Below are positions 10,451 to 22,335 of a stretch of DNA of 64,000 nt, one piece after another. Within the stretch, counting starts at the first letter, position 1; each line of letters opens with the position of its first letter. The translations under genes were made by a program, and so were the position numbers. This DNA comes from Haberlea rhodopensis (taxonomy: Eukaryota > Streptophyta > Magnoliopsida > Lamiales > Gesneriaceae). The DNA lies in the NCBI GenBank assembly GCA_907163345.1, contig CAJQUN010000332.1, positions 248,001 through 312,000 on the forward strand, written 5' to 3'. The notes under the pieces were generated by a model. That model ran no database searches. It saw only the letters and a list, made by a program, of their open reading frames with translations, and had not been told where the DNA came from.

Positions 10451-11813
10451 TTAACCATATTATCAAATAACTTGTAAGCATGATTTTCAATCCCCAATAA
10501 AACCCTAATTATCGTCCATCACAGCCCCTAAGGTTCAGTCATGCAACTCCCCTTTTTGCACTATATTTTCGAACCAAAGTAGTAATTAAATCGAGCCATA
10601 AACAATATAAATTTAACCCATTTTAGCAACATTTTTCGATTAGTTTCAGCATCTAAATTCAACACATTTCAGCATGTAGTTAACATATATTACTCTTGCT
10701 TGAAGTTATTATCATATATACATTCAAAGAGCTACACTAATCCATCTAGTCTTACTGCAAAAGTAATATCAATCCACATTCATAAGTTGAAATATACACA
10801 TATTTATTCTGATATACACGCATACAAATACACGTCCAACAACTTACGTGTAAAAACCCATACACGCACGTTGCAATAATCACAAGGATCAAGCCAATAA
10901 TTCTAAAATGAGGTCCAGAGGAAAAGAAAGTCGAACTAGTTGAACTCAAGTAATTATGCATCCTCTTCCCCCTTTCTCTTTTTATGTTACAGCCTACACA
11001 CACTTTATACCATGAAATATACCATCATGTATTCAGCAAGTATTTTGGTCTCTTATCAGCAGGAATAAAGAAAATAGAGAACCAAAGTTTCCCCAAAACA
11101 ACAGCAGAATTCGATCCATAACTCAAGTCTTACGCGCCAATTAACAGTAGGTTCTTGAACCAAATTTCAGCATAAAAATCAAAGGTTAACAACATATTTT
11201 CGAGCATGAACAAGCAGCAGATTTCAAAGCATATTGCAGCAGATAAATCGACCCAAAACAGTAGGGAAATCGAAGCTGAAACAACAATAAAAATTCGTTT
11301 AAGCAAGGGACCAAACACCCCCTGCAACAAACTCATTTCGCCCAAAAATTTCTCTCCCGTCCCTAACAAAATCGAACCTATCTAAGAGATATCCAAGGGA
11401 GGAGAAAGCATTAGGTGCAAGACAGGATTTACCTCCAAAAATCGCGTCTGAAACTAAGCTGAATCGCTTCTATCGGCTGGCAGAGGAGATGGCGTGGAGG
11501 TGGGGGAGAGGGAAGAGATGGACGTTGGTTTTAAAGTGTGAAATGGTGAAGTGTGAGTGTTATAAGTCCAACCCTAAGATGAAATTTTAACCCTTCAATT
11601 ATACACTCATCTTAAAGCCAAGTTTAAATCTCCACCATTCAATTATCATTCCATAAAATAATTACTTTAATTTAGATCACATGTTCAACCCGAAATTATT
11701 TATTCCAACTCCAACCCAAATAAAATTCCCGATAATTGAATTCCATAAGTATCTCATAATTAATACAATTACCATCAAATAAATAATTATAAATTATTCT
11801 GGGCATTACATGT
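10451..11813 (-). repeat. Inverted LTR fragment related to element E (E')
   Basis: On the minus strand it starts TGTAATGCCCAGAATAATT at 11813. It shares a long stretch with the E LTR (514-773), including ATGATAATTGAATGGTGG and the following bases. It runs to 10451, where the F LTR interrupts it. Noncoding, with an AT-rich leader-like sequence. Confidence 0.65.
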
Positions 11814-12038
11814 TCTCTCGGCCAAATCGCACAGCAAGAGGAACAACGTGTTCCATGGATATCCTTAGTGATTGCAGCTGGTTTTTGAATGTAAGACTCT
11901 CATTGTTTCGTGACTGCTCGTTTTCCTGAAATGTTCAGGTTTAGCTCGATCTTGGTCTCGATATTTAAGGAAATGATGCTGTTGAGTTTTTCTTTTTAAA
12001 ACTGTTTGAAATGGATTTTAGTCTTTGAGTTCATGTTT
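11814..12038 (+). repeat. Element E 5' LTR, part left of insertion D
   Basis: Lies between the terminus of E' (11813) and element D (12039). It ends in TGTTT, which is repeated at 45302 after D, so the sequence continues at 45302. Assignment to the E LTR rests on that continuity to the CA end and primer-binding site at 47500. Confidence 0.6.
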
Positions 12039-14607
12039 TGTAAGGACCCCATATACTTAACCCTTGATTAGTGTATTAATCATTATGTGTGGCACATGCT
12101 TTCAATAAAATTATTCGGGAAACTCAGATGATACTTTACCATTGAATGGCAATTTCAAAGTTTTCTTTAACATATAGTGTTATAAGCTCATCATCCTAAC
12201 AACAACAGACTCACAGGGTTCGCCCATTACACCACTTTTTACATTGTGGACTTTTATAAAAATTTGGGCAGAGTCTCCCCATAAATAGAGCTATCCCGAA
12301 ATAAAAGCACAACACATAACATAATTCCCGGCCAGGGAAGACATAAAACTCATCCGAAAACAGCAATATCAAGTAAATTCCCAGCCAGGGAAGACACCAC
12401 ACATATGACAACAAAAGTGAGTTTCAACACCCACAATACACCAATGACTCTCATATCATTTAGCAATTCTACCTCTAATTGCATGCAACATAGAATGAAA
12501 GAGAGAAAGGCTCATGCCTTTATATACAACGCATATACAAGTAATCTTGCTCACATGCGAGCATCATGAATATGTATATAACCCTCATGGGTATATAAGT
12601 ACTCTATACGATACCGTGCTCCATCAAGCCCTGGTACCACGATCCTGGGAGTACATCCAATCAACAGCTCGAGCTCATCTCCAAAGCCATCGATGTACCT
12701 GTTCACCTGCCCCAACAGAGACAGCCCCCAACGGGGTGAGCATACCAATTCCACAATTTCATAAGCATAATGACATAATACATAATTTACGAAAATGTAA
12801 ATATTGTGGAACATATGTGATACTTCCTGGATTGTATCATCCTCATCATAGCGTACCCCTGTAATAATCCTGTTCTCAAAACAGATAAATCATCAAATCC
12901 TGAATATGCAGTTAATCATCATATTGGTTAACCCTAGCCAGTTTCAATTTAACAACATTTCATAACATCTTTCTTTATCTAGCAATTATCATAATTCTAG
13001 ATATCATATTGAGATTTCCTTAACTTCCGATACTAGTTAATCACTTCTCTGATTAACTACGTCTCTGTTCTTATTCCTTACCAATAGGGAATAAAATACA
13101 GATATCCTAGATATCTAATCAAATACCACCTTTTTCATTTCTTACTTCAAGTAGCATCATACTATCGGTGTTTGCTCCGTAGCAACCACACCCCATCATT
13201 TGCTCGCTTCATAGCGGCACTAAGCATTTCACCATGTGAATCAACATAATGTAATCAAGTCCTGGTACCATCATAGTAAAACATCTCATGTATTTTAAAT
13301 CATGCATCATACCTGCAAAAACATCATTTAAACTATGCTCGTACGCTAAACGTACCTTAAATCCTCGAAGTCCGAGCCAAACCTTGTTCGAGTTCCATGC
13401 CCCGAGGAACGATGTGCTAACACGATAAATAATTCACAATTATTTACGAACATGCAACCCATGCTCAAGCACATCCATAACCCTCAAAATATTGTCGACA
13501 CACGACAATTAAACATCTAAAAGACCCGGGGCAGGGTACATGCAGGGAAGGAAAACGAATGCAACATATCGAAAAATTGCTCAAGAACACCTTCAATAAT
13601 TCGAACCCAACCAACACAAATCAAACCCGAATAATCACCATAATTCATCTAACACATGAGTTAATCAATTAACAACAACAATAATCGCCCCACATGCCAA
13701 AACCCCCAAAATTCGAATTCAAGCCCTAACTTCGAATCCAATTCCTCAATTTCGAACACAATCAAGCATCATAATGCATTTAAACATGAATTAATCGAAT
13801 AACAACAAGAATCATCATCCTCATGCCAAAAATCCAAATTTTCGAACCCTAACTCCCAAAATCGAGCTGAAATTCGAACTAAAAGCAACAATTATTTCGA
13901 ACCATAAAAGTCTGAAATCATCGACTCAAAATCAGCTTAAAAACACCCCAAAAACACCAGAAAAATCGTACCAAAAACATACCAAAATCGAGCTCCAAAA
14001 ATCGGACAGAAATCAGTTTTCGAACCCTACGCTTCTCTGGCAAATCCGAGCTCAAATCGCGACCAAACTTCAAATTGATGGTATGGATAGGAGCGCCTGG
14101 AAGAGACGATTCCAACGGCGGGTGGCACGCGCCGAACGGCGGCCGGACGGCGGCGGGCGGAGCACTTTTGTGCGCGGTGGTCAAAGGGGATCGGGAAAGG
14201 GGCGCGCGGGTGGAGAGAGAAATGAGGTGCTGAAATGGTTCCGATAATTAAAATCTCGGGTTCAACTGGTATTTATAGCAAAAATACCCCGAAATACTAA
14301 TATCCCCACAAATACATCATGATTCATTAAAAATCATCTGTTTTCAAAAACTCTCTCTCTAACTCAAAAACCCCCTACCGGTGCCCACACCAAGCACCCG
14401 AGATTCCGAGTCATACTAAAAACCCAACTCACAGGTTTTCACCGAAATGAGAATACGATCTCAACCTCGGGATCCAACGATCCCAATTACTCAAATAGAC
14501 GAGCCCAGAAGCCCCAACACCGTGATTAAACTCCATGTCGCCACGTAAAACAACTTTAGGGGTTATTAATACTCCGGGATTAACATCCCTAATCTCAGGT
14601 CATCACA
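12039..14607 (-). repeat. Element D 3' LTR
   Basis: Minus-strand LTR, TGTGATGACC at 14607 to GGGGTCCTTACA at 12039. In sense order: TATAAATA box (minus strand of 14270-14277), a GC-rich leader (about 14090-14220), the GTACG hairpin at 13341-13355, hairpins such as GTTAATCA/TGATTAAC near 13038-13060, an acceptor-like CTGTCTCTGTTGGGGCAG near 12710-12727, and two TTCCC/GGGAA hairpins (about 12325 and 12380). Short open frames here are not credible genes. Confidence 0.9.
14270..14277 (-). promoter_or_regulatory. TATA box of the D 3' LTR
   Basis: TATAAATA on the minus strand, directly upstream of the GC-rich leader. The same octamer lies at the same relative place in the B LTRs (17719, 23938, 39640), C LTRs (30272, 37061) and the other D LTR (44964). 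Confidence 0.7.
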
Positions 14608-17389
14608 ATATCCCCCACTAAAAGAATTTCGTCCTCGAAATTAGCACCGGTGTATCACATAACACCCAGGCTACACAACAACATGAAGCCAGAACCTCGA
14701 TTCTTGACCATAACAGAATCGTCTTAAAAACCTCGAGAATACTTACCTCACATCGAACTCTGAAACAGAGCGACATACCAAAACCAACATATCACTCAAG
14801 AGGCAAAACGTACCTCTATGTGGGTCATCCCAAAAGTCAGTCCCTCATGACTGCAAAACAACCGATACTTACGACTGTAGATCGGACAGTCATCCTTCGT
14901 TCTAATACCACTAGTAAGAACGCATCATGAATGACACCTCAACCTTGAGAACATTGACTTCGTGTCAAACTCTGGAGTGGAATAGACTTCCAAATCCATC
15001 ATAACGTCAAAGAGCGTCAGTACCACTCAACGCTAACAACCCAAAAGCAGTTAGTCAACTGAAACTGCAAGTATTCGAATTGCTTCCGATTCCATCGTAG
15101 ATATCATTCAAAGACATCTCTATCATGACTCACAATGTCTAACATACATCGTTACGAGGGAAACATTAGCATACCACGGTGTACACGTACCAAGCCTGGT
15201 TTCCACTTTCAAACCTCCTCCATCGAATGAGCAGTCGCATCATTGCAACTCAATTTGGGCAACTCACGGCCACAGATTCACACAAAAGACATCTCACCAG
15301 ATGTCCACCTCCGGATATCCTAAGAATCACATCCTGATCATAAATAAACAATCGAGACTCCTCAGAGTTTCAAATTTGAAAGGACATGCAATAAACCCAA
15401 TGCATCCCAAATACATGGATTCCCAGGCCAAATCAACGACGACTTGATGACTCTCTTGTTGGTACTTCAACATCATGAGCTGTCCCAGACAAATCTCACC
15501 AAGATTAAATATAAACATATATATGTTTCAGTGAGGCATACTCAACTTCAACTTCAAATGACGTGGTGACTACCAGAGTCCACCACAATCCACCTCGTAT
15601 CACCTTACGATTTGCCAAACTTGGTTCCAATGAGCAGTATAACGGCTCTAGCAAGCCCATCATGGTGCTGCACACACGCGGCAGACAAACTAGTCGCTGC
15701 CTCACTAGGTTCACCTCAAACCTACCAATCAGACGGACGTTTCCGCACGGCATACCATACCATGGGAAGAAAATCAATAGAGTAGTGGGTCTTTACCCAA
15801 CATTCCTCCAATGCTGACATACCCTGGACACTCCAATGTCCCCATGTACTTAACATAACCTGATCCTACTTCCTTAGGACCCATCTTACACTCTCATGGG
15901 TGGTGTGACCATGTCTACTACATGTCATATCAATAGAAAGCGAGTAATTCCTCCACGATTACTCCTGTCGTCAAAATACATGGCCAAAAAGCCATTCCAA
16001 CGAGCATACCTCAAGGGTATCACCACTCGTAATATGATCGCCCCAAACATAAGCTGCGGTACAATCACATGTACAGCGCATCCATCCATTTCTCGAGCAA
16101 CCCGCTCGGTATAAGGGCCACGTTAATCGGTGACGCACACACCACCTTGTGCCGGACACTGGCACCCAAGGCATACAACTGAAAACGTATACTCAACGCA
16201 TTGTTCATCGTAACGATGATGCATGTCTAATAAGACATCTCCTACACTATCGCCATCGTCATCCTGTGAGGACACATGCCAACTCATGGCATCTAAGGCA
16301 TTGCCAACTAGTGACGATACATGTCCACAATGACATCTAAACAACCCAGTCAGCTCGTGACGGTCCATGTACATCAGCGTATGTCATCCACCATCATGCT
16401 AGTAAAATAGGCATAATAAAACATGTATATCAACGCATGCCAGCTACAATAAAGCTAATAAAATAGCAATATCTCATACCTCATCACTAACAAGATAGCG
16501 GCATACCTGTCTCCGTCGCTCGATAATAGTGCGAAATCAGCACTCATCGTTCGAAGGCGGCATAATCCTGTGCTGAGTACATAGCGGCACAATCCATCGC
16601 TATAGAATCGACGGCATGATACCTCGTCATATAATAAGTGGCATGAAACCTCGCTATACACCTGAGCCTGAATCATTGTCTACATAACAGCGGAAAGAGG
16701 CGTCGCTATCAACATATCTGGTGTCACTAATCATCGCCAATCCTCATAGAAGAATAAGTCATCGTAAATCCACCTAATAGCGGAATGGGGCATCCTATCA
16801 TCATAAACATCATCATAATCATCATATCATCTTTACTCATCATAAACATCATATTCACATATATACTCACAACAAACTATGTTAATTAGAAATGGAACTG
16901 TCCGGGTTCCATTATGACAGCGGCACAATTGGCCCCCTCGCTCGACATAACACATCGTATGATACCCATCGCTACGCCTTGATAGCGGATGTATCTCTTA
17001 TTCAGCGGATGATACCCATCGCTACGCCTTGATAGCGGATGTACCCCATCGCTCAGCGGATGATACCCGTCGCTACACCTTGATAGCGGATGTACCCCAT
17101 CGCTCATCAGCGGATGATACCCATCGCTACACCTTGATAGCGGATGTGCCCCATCGCTCATCAGCTATGTGAGCGGCAAGACCTTCCTCGCTTGCCCATA
17201 ATGACCACCAGACATTCAACCATTCTAAGTAACATAGTTAAACATACATTATCATCTTGTAGCATCATCTTCATATAAACATCATCATCTTATAGATATA
17301 ACAGTAAATGTACGAAATCATAGTTGAGGAAGCTTGCTAGTTATTCATTAACTTCTTTTCTTTTTCCCTGGTTCATATTCATGCATATG
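14608..17389 (-). mobile_element. Element D internal region, 3' portion
   Basis: Starts beside the LTR with the polypurine tract and the hairpin box ATTTCGTCCTCGAAAT (minus-strand ATTTCGAGGACGAAAT). The next 1.2 kb aligns with 22350-23608 of element B in reverse. A further stretch (about 15830-16450) is shared with element C but not B. The rest is an AGCG-type hairpin array and ATC-rich DNA. It stops at the B insertion in the sequence GCATATG. No protein domain recognised. Confidence 0.8.
16480..17180 (-). repeat. AGCG-type hairpin array in element D
   Basis: The regular part (16980-17165) repeats AGCGGATG ... CATCGCT units every 50-54 bp. Arms such as AGCGGATG and CATCGCT pair around 4-5 nt. 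The left part is more diverged (for example AGCGGAATGGGGCATCC). Confidence 0.75.
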
Positions 17390-19846
17390 TGTGATGACCT
17401 GGGATTGGAGATGTTAATCCCGGAGTGTTAATAACCCCTAAAGATGTTTTACGTAGCGATTTGGAGTTTAATCGCGGTGTTGGGCCTTCTGGGCTCGTCT
17501 ATTTGAGTAGTTGGGATCGTTGGATCTCGAGGTTGAGATTGTATTCTCATTTCGGTGAAAACCTGTGAGTTGGGTTTTTAGTTTGACTCGGAATCTCGGG
17601 TGCTTGGTGTGGGCACCGGTAGGGGGTTTTTGAGTTAGAGAGAGAGTTTTTGAAAACAGATGATTTTTAATGAATCATGATGTATTTGTGGGGCTATTAG
17701 TATTTCGGTGTATTTTGCTATAAATACAAGTTGAAGCCGAGATTTTTATTAAAATCCCATTTTCAGCCCCAACCCGCGTCTCTCTCTCTCTCCCGCCGAT
17801 TCCCGAAATTCCTGCCCAGCCCGCGCACGAAAACGCCTCGCCCGCCGCCGTCCGGCCGCCGATCGGCGCGTCCGACCTACCCACGACTTCGTCTCGACCA
17901 GCGCTCCTTTCCCCTCCGTCAATTCGAAGTTTCATCGCGGTTTGAGTTCGAATTTTACAGAAGAGCGGCGATCCCCAAATTCTAGGGTTTATCGATTTTG
18001 GTCGATTTTTCTTCCGATTTTCGTTTGGGTAACGTTCTTTACCTCTTTTTCGTCCCTCTCACGTAATTCCCTGCTATTTTTGGTGGATTTGTGTTCGAAT
18101 GTAAAGAACTATAAGGGTTCGAATTTAAGGGATTGTTTGGTTCGAAAATTGAGGGCTTTAAATTCGAAAATTGGGGGTTTTTGGCATGAGGATGATGATT
18201 CTTGTTGTTATTCGATTTATTCATGTTTAAATGAATTATGATGCTTTTTGGGTTCGATTTGTGAGATAAGGGTTCGAAAATTTGTAGGGTATCATTGAAC
18301 AATTTTCGTTGTTGTCTCATTCGTTCCCCTCCCTGCATGTACCCTGCCCCGGGTCTTTTAAATGATTTATTGTCGTGTGTTGACGATATGTTGAGGGTTA
18401 TGGGTGTGCTTGAGCATGGGTTGCATGTTCGTAAATAATCGTGAATTATTTATCGTGTTAGCACATCATTCCTCGGGGCATGGAACTCGAGCAAGGTTTG
18501 GCTCGGACTTCGAGGATTTAAGGTACGTTTATCGTACGAGCATAACTTAAATGATGTTTTACAAGTATGATGCATGATTTAAAGTACATGAAATGCTTTA
18601 CTATGATGGCACCGTGACTTGGTTACGTTATGTTGAATCACATGGTGAAATGCTTGGTGCCGCTATGAAGCGAGCAAATGATGGGTGTGGTCGCTACGGA
18701 GCGAACACCAGTAGTATGACGCTACTTTGAAGCAAGAAATGAAAACGTGGTGTTGATTAGATATCTAGGATATCTGTATTTTATTCCCTATTGGTAATGA
18801 ATAGGAACAGAGACGTAGTTAATCAAAGAAGTGATTAACTAGTATCGGAAGTTAAGGAAGTCTCAATATGATATCTAGAATTATGATAATTGCTAGATAA
18901 AGAAAGATGTTATGAAATGTTGTTAATTCGAAACTGGTTAGGGTTAACCAATATGATGATTAACTGCATATTCAGGATTTGATGATCTATCTGTTTTGAG
19001 AACAGGGTTATTACAGGGGTACGCTAGGATGATGATGATACCATCCAGGAAGTGTCACATATGGTCCACAATATTTACATTTTCGTAAATTATGTATTAT
19101 GTCATTATGATTATGAAATTGTGGAATTTGTATGCTCACCCCGTTGGGGGCTGTCTCTGTTGGGACAGGTGGACAGGTACATCGATGGCTTTGGAGATGA
19201 GCTCGAGCTGTTGATTGGATGTACTCCCAGGATCGTGGTACCAGGGCTTGAAGGAGCACGGTATCGTATAGAGTACCTATATATATATATACACCCATGA
19301 TGGTTATACACATGATTATGATGCTCGCATGTGAGCACGATGGTACTTGTATATGGGTTGTATATAAAGGCATGAGCCTTTCTCCCTCTCATTCTATGTT
19401 GCATGCAATTAGATGTAGAATTGCTAAAGGAGTATGAGAGTTATTAGTGTATGTGGGTGTTGAAACCCACTTTTGTTGCCATATGTGTGGTGTCTTCCCT
19501 GGCTGGGAATTTACTTGATATTACTGCTTTCTGATGAGTTTTATGTGTTCCCTGGCCGGGAATTATGTTGTGTGCTGTACTTTTATTTCGGGATAGCTCT
19601 ATTTATGGGGAGACTCTGCCCAAATTTTTATAAAAGTCCACAATGTAAAAGTGGTGTAATGGGCGAACTCTATGAGTCTCTTGTTGTTAGGATTATAAAC
19701 TTTTAACTTTGTATGTTAAAGAAAACTTTGTAATTGCCATTCAATGGTAAAGTACCATCGGAGTTCCCGAATGATTTTATGGAAAGCATGTGCCACACAT
19801 AATGATTAATACACTAATCAAGGGTTAAGTATTTGGGGTCCTTACA
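17390..19846 (+). repeat. Element B LTR 1
   Basis: TGTGATGACCTGGG to GGGGTCCTTACA, 2457 bp. It has TATAAATA at 17719, a CT-run and CG-rich leader (about 17770-17900), a GTACG hairpin (18523-18537), hairpins GTTAATCA/TGATTAAC (about 18818-18839) and GGTGT/ACACC around CGCT/AGCG (about 18684-18709), an acceptor-like CTGTCTCTGTTGGGACAG at about 19151-19168, a GTGGGT/ACCCAC hairpin (19453-19470), twin TTCCC/GGGAA hairpins (19495 and 19548), and a conserved box around GGGGAGACTCTGCCC (19607-19621). Confidence 0.93.
17719..17726 (+). promoter_or_regulatory. TATA box of B LTR 1
   Basis: TATAAATA, followed about 50 bp later by a CT-run and a CG-rich leader. Identical boxes lie at 23938-23945 and 39640-39647 in the other two B LTRs. 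Confidence 0.75.
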
Positions 19847-19850
19847 TTAG

Positions 19851-19862
19851 TGGTATCAGAGC
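19851..19862 (+). promoter_or_regulatory. Primer-binding site of element B
   Basis: TGGTATCAGAGC, complementary to the 3' end of plant initiator tRNA-Met, four bases after the LTR. The tandem copy has the same site at 26068-26079. Confidence 0.9.
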
Positions 19863-20289
19863 AGTGGTTGCTCATTGGGGCTGTTGAGGGCCTAGGAAGC
19901 TATTGATAGCACATATTTATGCATGATGGCATTAATGTTATACGACATGACTAATTGTTTATGTGCTTTTATGATATGAGAAGTGGTATTGCTAACCATT
20001 GTGGTTGCAGGAATCGTGTGGAACACGATAGGATGGCATTAATAGCGATGTCTAACACTCTATATGCTACGTGCCAAGGAACCTGATTTTGGAAGAAAAT
20101 CAGGGAAAAGAAAGATATGATGTATTGTCTGAGGACAGACTGGGTAGACAACCGACAGTGGAATACTTCGGTATGGTCTCAATTATTACTGAATATACTA
20201 ATGCGTTTGTTCATGTAATGCTCAAGCAAGGAAGGTACGTAAGAAACGTACGAGCATCAAACGGTAACATATTCCAAAACTATGACCTT

Positions 20290-20500
20290 GCACTAATTGC
20301 ATGAGTATTTATGATGATGATTATGATGATTATGATGAATAAGTTATGATGATGATGTTTACGATGATGTTTACGATGATGATGATTATGATGATGTTTA
20401 TGATGATGTTTACGATGATGTTTACGATGATGATGATTATGACGATGTTTACGATGATGATGATCATGATGATGTTTATGATGACGTATATATGAGTGGG
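20290..20500 (+). repeat. ATGATG/ACGATG low-complexity array
   Basis: Runs of TTTACGATGATG and TTTATGATGATG units. The long open frames it creates (for example one rich in His or Ile on the minus strand) are by-products of the repeat. Confidence 0.9.
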
Positions 20501-20504
20501 TAAG

Positions 20505-21775
20505 ATGCCCCTGTGGTAAGATGCCACACAATGTTTATGATATGGCAAGACGCCATATGAGTGGGTAAGATGCCCCTGTGGTAAGATGCCACACAATGTT
20601 TATGATATGGCAAGACGCCATATGATTGGGTAAGATGCCCCTGTGGTAGGATACCACACAGTGTTGACGATATGGTAAGACGCCATATGATTGGGTAAGA
20701 TGCCCATGTGGTAAGATGCCACACGATGATTATATTATGGTAAGATGCCATATAACAGGGTAAGATGCCCATATGGTAAGAGACCATACGATGTTATTAT
20801 GTGGTAAGACGCCACAGGGTAAGATGCCCATATGGTAAGAGACCATACGATGTTATTATGTGGTAAGACGCCACAGGGTAAGATGCCCATATGGTAAGAG
20901 ACCATACGATGTTATTATGTGGTAAGACGCCACAGGGTAAGATGCCCATATGGTAAGAGACCATACGATGTTATTATGTGGTAAGACGCCACAGGGTAAG
21001 ATGCCCATATGGTAAGAGACCATACGATGTTATTATGTGGTAAGATGCCACAGGGTAAGATGCCCATATGGTAAGAGACCATACGATGTTATTATGTGGT
21101 AAGACGCCACAGGGTAAGATGCCCATATGGTAAGAGACCATACGATGTTATTATGTGGTAAGACGCCACAGGGTAAGATGCCCATATGGTAAGAGACCAT
21201 ACGATGTTATTATGTGGTAAGACGCCACAGGGTAAGATGCCCATATGGTAAGAGACCATACGATGTTATTATGTGGTAAGACGCCACAGGGTAAGATGCC
21301 CATATGGTAAGAGACCATACGATGTTATTATGTGGTAAGACGCCACAGGGTAAGATGCCCATATGGTAAGAGACCATACGATGTTATTATGTGGTAAGAC
21401 GCCACAGGGTAAGATGCCCATATGGTAAGAGACCATACGATGTTATTATGTGGTAAGACGCCACAGGGTAAGATGCCCATATGGTAAGAGACCATACGAT
21501 GTTATTATGTGGTAAGACGCCACAGGGTAAGATGCCCATATGGTAAGAGCCCATACGATGTTATTATGTGGTAAGACGCCACAGGGTAAGATGCCCATAT
21601 GGTAAGAGACCATACGATGTTGTTATGTGGTAAGACGCCACAGGGTAAGATGCCCATATGGTAAGAGGCCATACGATGTTATTATGTGGTAAGACGCCAC
21701 GGGGTAAGATGCCCATATGGTAAGAGGTCATACGATGTTATTATGTGGTAAGATGCCACAGGGTAAGATGCCCAT
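20505..21775 (+). repeat. Hairpin minisatellite, copy 1 (65-bp then 59-bp units)
   Basis: About four diverged units of roughly 65 bp are followed, from about 20760, by some 17 units with an exact 59-bp period. Each 59-bp unit contains three inverted repeats: GGGT/GCCC, TATGGT/ACCATA and TGTGGT/GCCACA, each closing a 5-nt loop of AAGA plus one base. Confidence 0.95.
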
Positions 21776-21859
21776 GTGCATGAATATGAACCAGGGAAAA
21801 TGAAAAGAAGTTAATGAATAACCAGCAAGCTTACTCAACTATGATTTCGTACATTTATT

Positions 21860-22335
21860 GTTATAGCTATAAGATGATGATGCTTATATGATGATGATAT
21901 ATAAGATGATGATGCTATAAGATGATGATGTATAAGATGATGATGCTTATATGATGATGATGTATAAAATGATGATGCTATAAGATGATGATGTATAAGA
22001 TGATGATGCTATAAGATGACGATGCTATAAGATGACGATGCTTGTAAGATGATGATGCTATAAGATGATGATGTATAAGATGATGATGCTATAAGATGAT
22101 GATGTATAAGATGATGATGCTATAAGATGATGATGTATAAGATGATGATGCTTATATGATGACGATGTATAAGATGATGATGCTTATAAGATGATGATGT
22201 ATAAGATGATGATGCTATAAGATGACGATGCTTATGTGATGATGATGTTATAAGATGATGATATTTATGAAATGATGATGCTCATATGATGAAGATGTTA
22301 TAAGATGGTGATAATTATAAGATGATGATTTTAAT
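21860..22335 (+). repeat. AAGATGATGATG-type low-complexity array
   Basis: Tandem TATAAGATGATGATG units with small length changes. Repeated at 37570-38035 in the second internal copy and inverted at 8250-8640. Confidence 0.9.

Noticed and set aside
20280..20787. Long His- or Ile-rich open frames on the minus strand
   Set aside because: They are translations of ATGATG repeats and the hairpin array. Length without stops follows from the repeat composition.
20760..21775. CRISPR-like regular repeats
   Set aside because: The 59-bp units are contiguous with no unique spacers, sit inside a plant retroelement and have no cas genes. This is a minisatellite.
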